The notes under the pieces are model-generated. The model did no database searches. It was not told the DNA's origin and was given only the letters and a program-made list of their open reading frames with translations. The position numbers and the translations under genes were made by a program. A stretch of 64,000 nt of DNA from Xenorhabdus anantnagensis. Its GTDB lineage: Bacteria > Pseudomonadota > Gammaproteobacteria > Enterobacterales > Enterobacteriaceae. Positions 28,945 through 38,733 of this stretch are shown here, in pieces. Numbering within the stretch: the stretch's first letter is position 1; every line of letters starts with the position of its first letter. The DNA lies in contig NZ_JAQRFN010000009.1 of the NCBI RefSeq assembly GCF_028598555.1, positions 108,158-172,157 on the forward strand, in the 5' to 3' direction.

Positions 28945-31842
28945 ATGGAAAAGACACCCGCTAATCAAACGCAATCTGAGCCATCTCTCGATAAAACGTA
29001 CAACCCGACAGAGATAGAGCAACCTCTTTATAGCCACTGGGAACAGAGTGGTTACTTCAAGCCGAATGGCGATACCAGCCGTGAAAGTTTCTGCATCGTC
29101 ATTCCGCCACCAAACGTTACCGGCAGCCTGCATATGGGGCACGCATTCCAGCAGACGATTATGGATACCATGGTGCGTTACCAACGCATGCAGGGGAAAA
29201 ATACCCTGTGGCAAGCGGGAACTGACCACGCAGGCATCGCAACTCAAATGGTTGTTGAGCGCAAGATCGCGTCGGAAGAAGGTAAAACCCGCCATGATTA
29301 CGGTCGTGAAGCCTTTATCGACAAAATTTGGCAATGGAAAGCAGAATCGGGTGGCAATATCTCCAACCAGATGCGTCGTCTGGGTAACTCCGTGGATTGG
29401 GAGCGTGAGCGCTTCACCATGGATGAGGGCCTGTCCAAAGCGGTTAAAGAAGCCTTCGTCCGCCTGTATCAAGAAGATCTGATTTACCGTGGCAAGCGTC
29501 TGGTTAACTGGGATCCGAAACTGCGCACGGCGATTTCTGATCTGGAAGTCGAAAACCGTGAAGTAAAAGGTTCCATGTGGCACCTGCGCTATCCGTTGGC
29601 TGACGGTGCTAAGACCGCAGAAGGCAAAGAATACCTGATTGTTGCCACAACCCGGCCAGAAACCATGCTGGGGGATACCGGCGTTGCGGTTAACCCGGAA
29701 GATCCGCGTTACAAGGATCTGATCGGCAAAGAAATCCTTCTACCATTGGTGAACCGCCGCATTCCTATCGTTGGCGATGAACACGCAGATATGGAAAAAG
29801 GCACGGGCTGCGTGAAAATCACCCCAGCCCACGATTTCAATGACTGCGAAGTCGGTAAACGCCACAACCTGCCGATGATCAACATCCTGACCTTTGACGG
29901 CGATATCCGTGAAACCGCAGAAGTATTCGACACCAATGGTGAAGCTTCTGATGTGTATTCATCTGATATCCCTGCTGAATATCGCGGTATGGAGCGTTTT
30001 GCTGCCCGTAAAGCGATTGTGGCAGAGTTCGAAAAACAGGGCCTGCTGGTTGAAATCAAACCTCATGACCTGACCGTTCCTTACGGCGACCGTGGCGGTG
30101 TAGTTATCGAGCCGATGCTGACTGACCAATGGTACGTCCGCACCGCACCACTGGCAAAAGTAGCGATTGAAGCAGTTGAGAACGGTGATATCCAGTTCGT
30201 ACCAAAACAGTACGAAAACATGTACTACTCTTGGATGCGTGATATTCAGGATTGGTGTATCTCCCGTCAATTATGGTGGGGCCATCGCATTCCGGCATGG
30301 TATGACGCACAAGGCAACGTCTATGTTGGCCGCGATGAAGAAGAAGTTCGCCGTGAAAACAATCTGGGCACAGATATCACCCTGACCCAGGACGAAGACG
30401 TACTGGATACTTGGTTCTCCTCTGGCCTGTGGACATTCTCCACACTCGGCTGGCCTGAGCAGACTGAGGCGCTGAAAACCTTCCATCCAACCAATGTGCT
30501 GGTCAGTGGCTTCGACATCATCTTCTTCTGGATTGCCCGCATGATCATGATGACCATGCATTTCATCAAAGATGAAAATGGCAAGCCGCAAGTGCCATTC
30601 AAGACAGTCTACATGACAGGTCTGATCCGCGATGATGAAGGCCAGAAGATGTCGAAATCCAAAGGGAACGTTATCGATCCTCTGGATATGATCGATGGTA
30701 TCTCACTGGAAACACTGCTGGAAAAACGTACCGGCAATATGATGCAGCCACAACTGGCTGAGAAAATCCGCAAGCGTACTGAAAAACAGTTCCCGGAAGG
30801 CATCGAAGCCCACGGCACTGATGCCCTGCGTTTCACACTGGCAGCTCTGGCTTCTACCGGTCGTGATATCAACTGGGATATGAAGCGTCTGCAAGGTTAT
30901 CGCAACTTCTGTAACAAGCTGTGGAACGCCAGCCGCTTCGTGCTGATGAACACTGAAGGGCAGGATTGCGGCCAGAACGGTGGTGAAATGTCGCTGTCAC
31001 TGGCAGATCGCTGGATTCTGGCAGAATTCAACCAGACAGTTAAAGCCTACCGCGAAGCGCTGGATACCTACCGTTTCGACATCGCTGCGAACATTCTTTA
31101 CGAATTCACGTGGAACCAATTTTGTGACTGGTATCTGGAACTGTCAAAACCAGCTATTAACAAAGGATCAGAAGCGGAAGTCCGTGCGGCTCGCCACACG
31201 CTGATTGAAGTGTTGGAAGGTTTGCTGCGTCTGGCACATCCAATCATTCCATTCATTACAGAAACCATCTGGCAACGTGTGAAAGTGGTCAAAGGCATTG
31301 ATGCCGATACCATCATGCTGCAATCTTTCCCTGAATTTGATCAGACGAAAGTTGATGAACTGGCACTGGACGATCTGGAGTGGATCAAGGAAGCAATCAT
31401 TGCGGTACGTAATATTCGCGCAGAAATGAATATTGCACCAAGCAAGCCGCTGGAAGTTCTGCTGCGTGATGCGAATGACAATGCACAACGCCGCGTGGCT
31501 GAAAACCTCAACTTCATTCAGGCGATGGGCCGTCTTGCTTCCGTTACCGTAGTGGCAGCAGGAGAAGAAGCGCCTGTTTCTGTCACCAAACTGATCAATG
31601 GGGCAGAAGTGCTGATCCCAATGGCAGGTCTGATCGATAAAGATGCAGAATTGGTACGTCTGGATAAAGAAATCGAGAAACTGGATAAAGAGATCAACAG
31701 CATTGAAGTCAAGCTGGCTAACGAAGGATTTGTCAGCCGTGCACCGGAAGCCGTTGTTGCTAAAGAGCGCGAGCGTCTGGCGACTAACAATGCAGCGAAA
31801 GAAAAATTACTGACGCAGAAAGAGACTATCGCTGCTCTGTAA
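28945..31842 (+). CDS. valS: Valyl-tRNA synthetase
   Basis: Class I aminoacyl-tRNA synthetase that charges tRNA-Val and edits misactivated threonine. The 965-residue protein has the HIGH-type motif HMGH at residues 63-66, the editing domain ([17 protein letters not shown]), KMSKS at about 568-572, an anticodon-binding domain and the C-terminal coiled coil ([20 protein letters not shown]) typical of ValRS. It starts 13 bp after holC. Confidence 0.98.
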   Translation: MEKTPANQTQSEPSLDKTYNPTEIEQPLYSHWEQSGYFKPNGDTSRESFCIVIPPPNVTGSLHMGHAFQQTIMDTMVRYQRMQGKNTLWQAGTDHAGIATQMVVERKIASEEGKTRHDYGREAFIDKIWQWKAESGGNISNQMRRLGNSVDWERERFTMDEGLSKAVKEAFVRLYQEDLIYRGKRLVNWDPKLRTAISDLEVENREVKGSMWHLRYPLADGAKTAEGKEYLIVATTRPETMLGDTGVAVNPEDPRYKDLIGKEILLPLVNRRIPIVGDEHADMEKGTGCVKITPAHDFNDCEVGKRHNLPMINILTFDGDIRETAEVFDTNGEASDVYSSDIPAEYRGMERFAARKAIVAEFEKQGLLVEIKPHDLTVPYGDRGGVVIEPMLTDQWYVRTAPLAKVAIEAVENGDIQFVPKQYENMYYSWMRDIQDWCISRQLWWGHRIPAWYDAQGNVYVGRDEEEVRRENNLGTDITLTQDEDVLDTWFSSGLWTFSTLGWPEQTEALKTFHPTNVLVSGFDIIFFWIARMIMMTMHFIKDENGKPQVPFKTVYMTGLIRDDEGQKMSKSKGNVIDPLDMIDGISLETLLEKRTGNMMQPQLAEKIRKRTEKQFPEGIEAHGTDALRFTLAALASTGRDINWDMKRLQGYRNFCNKLWNASRFVLMNTEGQDCGQNGGEMSLSLADRWILAEFNQTVKAYREALDTYRFDIAANILYEFTWNQFCDWYLELSKPAINKGSEAEVRAARHTLIEVLEGLLRLAHPIIPFITETIWQRVKVVKGIDADTIMLQSFPEFDQTKVDELALDDLEWIKEAIIAVRNIRAEMNIAPSKPLEVLLRDANDNAQRRVAENLNFIQAMGRLASVTVVAAGEEAPVSVTKLINGAEVLIPMAGLIDKDAELVRLDKEIEKLDKEINSIEVKLANEGFVSRAPEAVVAKERERLATNNAAKEKLLTQKETIAAL

Positions 31843-31869
31843 TTTTTCTTAGTTGAAATTTATTCATGT

Positions 31870-31904
31870 AAAGCCACTGCAATTTTATTTGCAGTGGCTT
31901 TTTA
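31870..31904 (+). terminator. valS terminator
   Basis: AAAGCCACTGCAA pairs perfectly with TTGCAGTGGCTTT around a 6-nt loop, followed by TTAA. Confidence 0.85.
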
Positions 31905-31929
31905 ATTTTACAAGCCACACCAATCTATA

Positions 31930-32262
31930 TTACATCAACAGAAATTGCATCAATATAAAGAACGCCAATGACAGAACCAAGCTTTTCAATATCGAATGAG
32001 TATATTTGCTAATAAAATAAGCCAAAATAACCGTCAATAATGCAAGCGTATATTTAATATTAAACTGTTCGATTAATTCACTAATGGATAAATTATTTAA
32101 TGATATATTGACAATAATCGTACCCAGAATAAAACAGATGGCATAATCCAGTGAAGTAATCAGCAAGCTCTTACCTTTGAATAACCGATTGTTATTCATC
32201 AAGAAAGGCGCTGTTCTTAATATAAGACTTATCATTCCCATTAATACTATCAGCAGCATCAT
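31930..32262 (-). CDS. Branched-chain amino acid export protein AzlD family
   Basis: The 110-residue, strongly hydrophobic protein is the small partner of an AzlC/AzlD exporter (YgaZH type; L-valine and related efflux). It has the family opening with LRTAPFLMNNN and about four membrane helices. It overlaps the stop of the azlC-like gene by 4 bp. It is the first accessory gene after valS; E. coli has yjgN-yjgM here instead. Confidence 0.82.
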   Translation of the reverse strand: MMLLIVLMGMISLILRTAPFLMNNNRLFKGKSLLITSLDYAICFILGTIIVNISLNNLSISELIEQFNIKYTLALLTVILAYFISKYTHSILKSLVLSLAFFILMQFLLM

Positions 32263-32966
32263 GATGTCTTATCCTGTCTAATTTTCCGCTCCCATAATGC
32301 AATTCCTATTCCGCATAAAATAGGGATGACCAGATCCATGACTTTCATATCCACTTCATTCAATAACGGTGCGCACAACCCACCCATGACCGTCGCCAAT
32401 ACGGACATATCTTTACCGGAACGCTTGGCTGTCAGAGACGCGAAATGAATAGGAACCAACATCACTAAAAACAGTGAAACGGATTCATAATTCAGGTGTT
32501 CTGCCGAGACATACCCCAACAAAGTGGCACAAAATGTAATTACAAAGCAGGGGACTGCAACCCCTAAATAAAAATGAAATTGGGATTTTCCATCCGTAAT
32601 ATTTTCCGCAGAGAGATGTGAATGCGTCACCGTATAAGTACTGGCACTGAACCCTAGCATTGACAGCAGGATTTTTCGCTTTGGGATACCATGAAAATAC
32701 TGTGACATTACCATTGCCATCAGGAAAAAGCGGAAATTAATTAACAATGCCAAGATGATAACAGAGAATACCGCCCCATCCGTCAGATAACCTACCGCAG
32801 CCACCTGTAACGGTGCGGCATATATCAACAATGATCCGACCAGTGTTTCCATTAATGGAACACCATGACTCTGATAAAGAGCACCAATCGAAGCAAACAT
32901 AAGAAAAAAGGAGACACAAACAGGCAAAGAATCGACCATGCCTTTTCTAAAGAACGGATTCAACAC
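32259..32966 (-). CDS. Branched-chain amino acid export protein AzlC family
   Basis: The 235-residue membrane protein is the large subunit of an AzlCD-type exporter. It shows the family start (GMVDSLPVCVSFFLMFASIGAL), a long run of hydrophobic segments and ALLINFRFFLMAMVMSQYF, comparable to the NxRH/F motif of the family. Its substrate is predicted to be a branched-chain or other hydrophobic amino acid; the sequence does not settle it. It forms a coupled pair with the downstream azlD-like gene. Confidence 0.85.
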   Translation of the reverse strand: MLNPFFRKGMVDSLPVCVSFFLMFASIGALYQSHGVPLMETLVGSLLIYAAPLQVAAVGYLTDGAVFSVIILALLINFRFFLMAMVMSQYFHGIPKRKILLSMLGFSASTYTVTHSHLSAENITDGKSQFHFYLGVAVPCFVITFCATLLGYVSAEHLNYESVSLFLVMLVPIHFASLTAKRSGKDMSVLATVMGGLCAPLLNEVDMKVMDLVIPILCGIGIALWERKIRQDKTS

Positions 32967-33511
32967 TTGGCACCTATATTTAAAATTGTAGAGTAATCGA
33001 CTAATATCATCATAATGATATATCCAACAAGTTATCCGATTGAAAAATAAGATATAATAAACCTAATAGTATAATAGTCTGTTTATTAATATCTGTGACA
33101 TCCTTCAATATAAGAACAATTTATCAATTATTAATGAGTAAAAATCGATCCAACAGTAGTAAATATTGAAACATTCAGACATTTAAATACTCAAACCAAT
33201 AACCTAATAAAAACTAGGATCTCATTACATGCCACGATAAAATAATAATGAAAATACAAAACAAATCTTAATCACTGAAAACAAACCAACCACAACAATT
33301 ATCTTTTTTAATGAATTCCATTTAATTAAAACATAGCAAATTTTATAGTGGAACATTTATAAAAAGCATGATAAAAACCTCACTATACCTTACACAATAA
33401 AAAACATGAAAATTAAAAACATTTCTTATTCACCTGAATATATTACATCTCAATAAATAATTAATTTAAATAAATTTAATATTTATTTTTATCATCAGGA
33501 AGAAATAAATC
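32967..33511. other. AT-rich non-coding spacer
   Basis: About 545 bp of very AT-rich DNA between azlC and the omptin gene, with no supportable gene. It must contain the promoters for both divergent genes. AGGAAGAAATA before the omptin ATG is its ribosome site. Confidence 0.5.
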
Positions 33512-34453
33512 ATGAAAAAATATAAAATTACCATATGCATCATACCGTTAACTTTAGCATATATCACAACTGCAACTGCCGCATCTCTGAACTTCAACCC
33601 AGATAGTGTATCAGTCACCACTTCACTAGGAGGGCTTTGGGGCCAAGCAGACGAATACATCTATAACTCCGATACTGGACATAAAAATAGTGAGCTAAAT
33701 TGGAAAATTAATAATGCACCTATTATCAAAGGTGATATTTCGTGGGATGCCCTGCCAAATTTAACACTGAACGCGCGTGGCTGGATAACATTGAAATCAA
33801 GCCATAGCGGTATGGACGATTATGATTGGATGCGTCCTAAAAAAGCAATGTGGACTAACTGGAGCCATTCCAACACAAACCTAAATTATGCCAATGAATT
33901 CGATATTAATTTAAAAGGCTGGTTACTAAAGAAACCTAATTACAATTTCGGGGGCGTATTAGGTTACCAGCAAACCCGATTTAGTTGGACTGCAATTGGA
34001 ATGTATGGCTTATATGAAAGCAGTCTTTCAAAAGACAAGTATTATCTAGTTCATGATAATGGTCCAGTAATTGGTTATAAACAAAAATTCAGTGCTCCCT
34101 ATATAGGATTAATCGGGCAATACCGTTATCACGATCTTGAATTTAATGGATTGCTAAAATTCAGCCCGTGGGTTCAAGCAAAAGATAATGATGAGCATTA
34201 TTTGCGCAGATTTACTTTCCGAGATAAAACCAATAAATCACGCTACTATTCTGCCACTCTTAATGTAGGATATTATATTCATCCTAATACTAAAATATTT
34301 ACAGAACTTAGCTGGAATAAATTTACACAAGGTAAAGGAGATACGGAATCATTTGATCGGAAAACAGAAGAGTATTTTTACGACGGCGGAAATTCAGCAG
34401 GTATTGCAAATGCTAACTATAATATTACAGCGGGTATTCAATATCGCTTTTAA
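33512..34453 (+). CDS. Omptin-family outer-membrane protease
   Basis: Omptins are ten-strand outer-membrane beta-barrel proteases that cut between basic residues (OmpT, Pla, PgtE). The 313-residue protein has a signal peptide (cleavage likely after TATA), conserved KINNAPIIKGDISWD and the catalytic residues: Asp103 and Asp105 in GMDDYDWM, Asp227 and His229 in DNDEHY. It ends in ITAGIQYRF with a terminal Phe as expected for barrel insertion. It probably degrades antimicrobial peptides or host proteins. AT-rich surroundings suggest acquisition. Confidence 0.92.
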   Translation: MKKYKITICIIPLTLAYITTATAASLNFNPDSVSVTTSLGGLWGQADEYIYNSDTGHKNSELNWKINNAPIIKGDISWDALPNLTLNARGWITLKSSHSGMDDYDWMRPKKAMWTNWSHSNTNLNYANEFDINLKGWLLKKPNYNFGGVLGYQQTRFSWTAIGMYGLYESSLSKDKYYLVHDNGPVIGYKQKFSAPYIGLIGQYRYHDLEFNGLLKFSPWVQAKDNDEHYLRRFTFRDKTNKSRYYSATLNVGYYIHPNTKIFTELSWNKFTQGKGDTESFDRKTEEYFYDGGNSAGIANANYNITAGIQYRF

Positions 34454-34461
34454 TTTAATAA

Positions 34462-34484
34462 AACAGGTGCCAAAGGCACCTGTT
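34462..34484 (+). terminator. Hairpin after the omptin gene
   Basis: A perfect 10-bp stem, AACAGGTGCC with GGCACCTGTT and loop AAA, 8 nt after the omptin stop. The T run after it is poor (AAATG), so termination is plausible but not certain. Confidence 0.6.
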
Positions 34485-34487
34485 AAA

Positions 34488-34515
34488 TGTTTACTTCTAT
34501 TAATAGAAGTAAACA
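34488..34515. repeat. 28-bp perfect palindrome
   Basis: A perfect palindrome centred on TTAA with half-site TGTTTACTTCTA, directly after the omptin terminator and about 95 bp before the first binding-protein gene. It could be a second transcription stop or a dyad operator for the ABC importer. Confidence 0.6.
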
Positions 34516-34610
34516 AATGAATAGAATATAACTTTATTTTATATACGAAGGCTTTGTCACCACCGTTATGATAGCAAACATCATTTTTAATATTAGCCTT
34601 CGGAGATATA

Positions 34611-35384
34611 ATGAAAATCATCATAAGTATACTACTGGTAAGCATCTTCCAACTAAATATCTCTCATCTTGCTTATGCACAATCCACCCTTGATAACATT
34701 CAATCCACGGGAATATTCAGAATTGGGACAGAAGGTGCCTATGCGCCATTCAGCTATCATGATGCCTCTGGGAAATTGTCTGGATTTGATGTAGAAATCG
34801 GTCGTGAAATTGCATTACGCATGAAAGTAAAACCGGAATTTATTGAAGGTAAATGGGATGGTTTGATTAGTGGCCTTGATGCCGGGCGTTCCGATGCAGT
34901 AATGAACCAAATCGCCATTACACCAGAGCGCGAGAAAAAATACAGCTTCTCCCTGCCTTATGTGGTTTCAGAAGCCGTGCTGATTACTCGAAAAGATAAT
35001 AATGACATTAAGACGTTCAGCGACTTAAAAGGAAAAAAATCAGCACATACCCTGACCAATAACTTTGCCCAGATTGCTCGCAACTACGGTGCAATAATCA
35101 TCGGCACTAATGGCTTCAGTCAGGAAATAGAACTGGTAAACACTGGCCGGGCAGATGCAACAATCAACGATAAACTTTCTTATCTCGATTACAAAAAACA
35201 TCGCCCGGATGCGCCGGTAAAAATTGTTGTTGCGGATACTCAGGCGGCAAAAACCGCTGTATTGCTGCGTAAAAGTGATACTGAATTAAAAGCCGCAGTA
35301 GATAAAGCCATTACTGAGATAAAAGCGGATGGTACTTATCAACGAATTTGGGATAAATATTTTTCTGAGGGAAATTCTGAATAA
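34611..35384 (+). CDS. ABC transporter substrate-binding protein (cystine/polar amino acid type), copy 1
   Basis: The 257-residue family 3 binding protein has a signal peptide ending in LAYAQS and the core text FRIGTEGAYAPFSYHDASGKL, GFDVEIGREIA, KWDGLISGLDAGRSDAVMNQ. It is similar to cystine-binding proteins (TcyJ/TcyA type). A close paralogue lies at 37416, so the transporter has two receptors. The gap between this gene and the permease gene (520 bp) is filled by a palindrome-rich insertion, which may uncouple it from the operon. Confidence 0.88.
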   Translation: MKIIISILLVSIFQLNISHLAYAQSTLDNIQSTGIFRIGTEGAYAPFSYHDASGKLSGFDVEIGREIALRMKVKPEFIEGKWDGLISGLDAGRSDAVMNQIAITPEREKKYSFSLPYVVSEAVLITRKDNNDIKTFSDLKGKKSAHTLTNNFAQIARNYGAIIIGTNGFSQEIELVNTGRADATINDKLSYLDYKKHRPDAPVKIVVADTQAAKTAVLLRKSDTELKAAVDKAITEIKADGTYQRIWDKYFSEGNSE

Positions 35385-35390
35385 TCAACA

Positions 35391-35665
35391 ACCACCTACT
35401 AAAGTAGGTGGGTTAGTGATTAACGGACTGAAAGTCCGGATACGCATCGGCTGAACGATGCGTCAATTGGTCAGCCTAAAGTTATCATCTGGGTTTGGTT
35501 TAAAATGACGAACTAATTCATACCCTATATAATTACTCCAGCTATCAGTTTTTTTTATTACCCATACCAATCTGAAAAACCGTGTGACTGCCATTTCTGT
35601 TCCATATTTCACTCTCGTGTAACACAATATCGCAGCTAAAGCTGACCGACTAAAGTCGGTGGTTT
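35391..35665. mobile_element. Palindrome-rich non-autonomous element, IS200/IS605-like
   Basis: Left end: hairpin CCACCTAC-TAAA-GTAGGTGG (35392-35411), followed by two more perfect hairpins at 35424-35438 (CGGACT/AGTCCG) and 35442-35463 (ACGCATCG/CGATGCGT). Right end: two hairpins with the same TAAA loop at 35633-35644 (CAGC/GCTG) and 35645-35660 (ACCGAC/GTCGGT), then GGTTT. The outer hairpins have the same polarity and the same GGTGGNTT flank, as in IS200/IS605 ends recognised by a TnpA transposase. No transposase gene is present. The rest of the 35385-35904 gap holds no gene I can support. Confidence 0.55.
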
Positions 35666-35904
35666 AAACCTTTCATATGGAAAAATTAATAAGGTTATTT
35701 ATTTCAACCAAACCTTTATGTTAAATAAAAACTATTATTTATTATTCTATCTTTTGCCAAATGTACCGATATAACTAACCAATTCTAACGTTCTAAGCTA
35801 TAACTTTATTGTATATAACGTTCACCTTTTCTTGCCATATCATCATTAAAACAACCCTATAAAAAATAAACGTATTTTTAATATCTATCTATCAGGATGA
35901 ATTT

Positions 35905-36624
35905 ATGACCCCAGATTGGCTCAGTTTAGCGTTGGATTCCCTTTGGCCGATGCTTTACGCAGGTCTCACATTTACTATTCCTCTCACTCTGATTACTTTC
36001 GTACTTGGAATTTCATTGGGGTTTGTTGTTGCTTTAATCAGGCTGTATGGGCCTAAGCCACTGGTTGCAGTGGTTCGGTTTTATGTTTGGCTGATTCGCG
36101 GTACACCACTGTTGGTGCAACTCTTTCTGATCTTCTACGCCCTGCCCAGCGCAGGTATTACATTGGAAGCCTTCACTGCTGCTATTATCGGCTTTACCCT
36201 GAATGTTGGTGCCTATACCTCAGAAGTCATCCGCGCCGCACTAACTTCGGTTCCCAAGGGGCAATGGGAAGCCTCTCACTCTATCGGCATGAGTTGGTGG
36301 CAGTCAATGCACAGGATCGTGCTGCCTCAGGCGGCAAGGGTTTCAATCCCTCCCCTGTCCAATACTTTTATTTCACTGGTAAAAGATACCTCCCTGGCTT
36401 CCGTCATTACTGTGCCAGAAATGTTTTTAGCCGCACAGCGCATCGCTGCCGTTACCTATCAACCACTCATCTTGTATACCGAAGCCGCCATTCTCTATCT
36501 CCTCTTGAGCTCGGTGTTGTCAGCACTGCAAGTCCGGTTGGAAAAGAAATTCTCCCAACAAAACGGCAGTAACCAACAAAACAGCAATAAGGAAGGCAAA
36601 AATGATTCAGCTCACCAACATTGA
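35905..36624 (+). CDS. Amino acid ABC transporter permease
   Basis: The 239-residue HisM/YecS-type permease has about five membrane helices, RGTPLLVQLFLIFYALP and the EAA loop EASHSIGMSWWQSMHRIVLP that contacts the ATPase. A hydrophilic Gln/Asn-rich tail overlaps the next gene by 23 nt, so the two are coupled. With the flanking binding proteins it makes a complete importer for cystine or another polar amino acid. Confidence 0.92.
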   Translation: MTPDWLSLALDSLWPMLYAGLTFTIPLTLITFVLGISLGFVVALIRLYGPKPLVAVVRFYVWLIRGTPLLVQLFLIFYALPSAGITLEAFTAAIIGFTLNVGAYTSEVIRAALTSVPKGQWEASHSIGMSWWQSMHRIVLPQAARVSIPPLSNTFISLVKDTSLASVITVPEMFLAAQRIAAVTYQPLILYTEAAILYLLLSSVLSALQVRLEKKFSQQNGSNQQNSNKEGKNDSAHQH

Positions 36625-37366
36625 AAAAAGTTTCGACGGGCAAAAGGTGCTGAAAAATATTAGCCTGACTATTAAAGAAGGCAGCCTGACGGCACTTATT
36701 GGCCCTTCCGGTAGCGGGAAAAGTACCTTGTTGCGTTGTATTAATCTGTTGGAGATACCACAGGCTGGCAAACTGGAAATTGGCAAGGAGCAGATTACGT
36801 TTAACGGTAAAGAACGGCTACCCCATCGGGAAATTCAGCGCTTTAGCCTGCAAACCGGTATGGTATTCCAGAACTTCCAGCTTTTCCCGCATCTGACGGT
36901 GATTGAAAATATTATGGAAGGACTGATTTGGGTACAGAAATGGTCACGCGAACGCGCCAGAGAACGAGCGCTGGCGTTGCTGGAAAAAGTCGGTATGTCC
37001 CACAAGGCGGATGTTTGGCCAAGCACTCTATCGGGAGGCCAACAACAGCGTGTAGCAATCGCCAGAGCAATGGCTCCTTCGCCCAAAGTACTGCTGTGTG
37101 ATGAACCAACGTCAGCACTCGATCCTGAGTTATCCAAAGAAGTTGTTTCCGTTTTGAAGCAACTGGCAGGAGAAGGCACCACCATGTTAATGGCAACGCA
37201 CGATTTACGTTTGGCGGCCAATCTTGCCCATAATGTCGTGTTTCTGGAATCCGGCAATATTATTGAATCAGGCCCGGCAAAAACCATCTTCACCCGCCCC
37301 AGTAAGGTGCGTACTGTCGAGTTTATCTCAACCCTGACAGAAACCTTACCTGATTGGGAAATTTAG
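36602..37366 (+). CDS. Amino acid ABC transporter ATP-binding protein
   Basis: The 254-residue ATPase (GlnQ/HisP/TcyN type) has Walker A GPSGSGKST (about residues 37-45), Q-loop region MVFQNFQLFPHLTV, signature LSGGQQQRVAIARA, Walker B VLLCDEPTSALDPE and the switch His in MATHD. The ribosome site AAGGAAGG lies inside the end of the permease gene. It energises import through the permease encoded just upstream. Confidence 0.95.
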   Translation: MIQLTNIEKSFDGQKVLKNISLTIKEGSLTALIGPSGSGKSTLLRCINLLEIPQAGKLEIGKEQITFNGKERLPHREIQRFSLQTGMVFQNFQLFPHLTVIENIMEGLIWVQKWSRERARERALALLEKVGMSHKADVWPSTLSGGQQQRVAIARAMAPSPKVLLCDEPTSALDPELSKEVVSVLKQLAGEGTTMLMATHDLRLAANLAHNVVFLESGNIIESGPAKTIFTRPSKVRTVEFISTLTETLPDWEI

Positions 37367-37415
37367 CAAGCAGTCACGTTTAATATCAGCAACATCATTT
37401 ATTCGGAGAAGCATA

Positions 37416-38189
37416 ATGAAAAAATTTTTGAATTTGTTACTGGCGGGCGCGGCTGCCATTGCTATTTCTGCCCCCAGTTATGCTGGCAAAGATTTCGATG
37501 CGATAAAAGCCTCTGGTGTTTTTAAGGTTGGTACAGAAGGCACTTATCCACCTTTCACCTATCATGATTCCAGCAATAAATTAACCGGCTTTGATGTGGA
37601 TATCGCACGGGAAATCGCCCGTCGTTTGAATGTCAAATCTGAATTTATGGAAGTTAAATGGGATGGTTTGATTGCCGGGCTGGATGCCAAGCGTTTTGAT
37701 GCCGTTATCAATCAAGTGGGCATCACCCCAGAGCGCGAAGCAAAATTCAGTTTCTCCATTCCCTACACAACCTCTCAAGTTGTGTTAATCACCCGCAACA
37801 ATAACAATGATATTAAGACCTTCGCGGATATTAAAGGAAAGCGTTCAGCGCAATCTCTGACCAGTAATTACGGCCAACTGGCTACATCTTATGGAGCCAC
37901 GTTAGTCAGTACGGATGGTTTTAACCAGGCCATTGATCTGGTCGCCACCGGACGCGCGGATGCCACATTGAATGATCGCCTGTCATTCCTTGATTTCAAA
38001 AAACAACGCCCTAATGCTCCGGTGAGAATTGTCGCCGAGAAAACCGATGCAAGTAAATCAGCCGTTTTACTGCGCAAAGGCGATCCGGAACTGGTCGAAG
38101 CAATTAATAAAGCACTGCAAGAGATAAAAGATGACGGCACTTATGCCCGTATCTCCGAGAAGTATTTTGGAGTGGATATTTCTAAGTAA
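37416..38189 (+). CDS. ABC transporter substrate-binding protein (cystine/polar amino acid type), copy 2
   Basis: The 257-residue binding protein has a signal peptide (SAPSYAGK) and closely parallels copy 1: FKVGTEGTYPPFTYHDSSNKL, GFDVDIAREIA, KWDGLIAGLDAKRFDAVINQ. It sits 49 bp after the ATPase gene with CGGAGAAGC as ribosome site, so it is probably the main receptor of the importer. The two paralogues most likely arose by duplication and may differ in affinity or ligand. Confidence 0.92.
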   Translation: MKKFLNLLLAGAAAIAISAPSYAGKDFDAIKASGVFKVGTEGTYPPFTYHDSSNKLTGFDVDIAREIARRLNVKSEFMEVKWDGLIAGLDAKRFDAVINQVGITPEREAKFSFSIPYTTSQVVLITRNNNNDIKTFADIKGKRSAQSLTSNYGQLATSYGATLVSTDGFNQAIDLVATGRADATLNDRLSFLDFKKQRPNAPVRIVAEKTDASKSAVLLRKGDPELVEAINKALQEIKDDGTYARISEKYFGVDISK

Positions 38190-38204
38190 ATCAGGGAACT
38201 TACC

Positions 38205-38346
38205 TATACCCTTCGTCTTTCAAGTTGCCTCTTTGTTGGCTGCGCTCACTCACCCCGGTCACCGTTGTTATGAACATAGAGTTATCTATGCTTCCGGGGA
38301 TTCGCTCCCTTGCCGCCGCGACGCACCTTGAAATTCATTGGGTATA
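38205..38346. repeat. 142-bp MITE-like repeat with terminal inverted repeats
   Basis: The ends are imperfect inverted repeats, TATACCCTTCGTCTTTCAAG at the left and CTTGAAATTCATTGGGTATA at the right, around a GC-richer core. Similar TTTCAAGTT/AACTTGAAA units recur at 61234-61273 and, more weakly, at 10626-10720. This is the format of the short ERIC/YPAL-type interspersed repeats of enteric bacteria. It lies just after the second binding-protein gene. Confidence 0.65.
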
Positions 38347-38445
38347 TTGAAAGTATAAATCAAGCACCTTATAGGAAAAAGTTTCACACAACGTATCGAG
38401 AGTGAAAATTTAACTGTACGTAACCGAATTAATCGATTGGGCACC

Positions 38446-38715
38446 TCAGTTATCCAGAGGTTTTTCATATTCATTAAGTTTAATGAAATAATTATAATCA
38501 AGGCTCCCTGATATATTAGCTAATATAACATCACTTCTAGAGGTTGATTTATAATCCTCAAGAAGTGAGCTGTCATCTATATCGTATTTAATCCTATTAA
38601 ATATTTCTCCTAGATAAACTATATGTAATCTCAGTTTATTACCATCAAGCAATAAAATACCGGCAGCACCAATATACTGGCAGGATTGTGTCCAATACGC
38701 TGTTCCTCTTTTCAT
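38446..38715 (-). CDS. Hypothetical protein, 89 residues
   Basis: I do not recognise a family. The ATG at 38715 is preferred over TTG 38718; no good ribosome site is visible. The product is of mixed composition (one weak hydrophobic run AAGILLLDGNKLRLHIVYLG, then an acidic stretch) with no signal peptide. It follows the 71-residue gene by about 18 bp in the same direction and may form a small two-gene unit with it. Confidence 0.4.
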   Translation of the reverse strand: MKRGTAYWTQSCQYIGAAGILLLDGNKLRLHIVYLGEIFNRIKYDIDDSSLLEDYKSTSRSDVILANISGSLDYNYFIKLNEYEKPLDN

Positions 38716-38733
38716 CAACAGAGGCTTATAACC

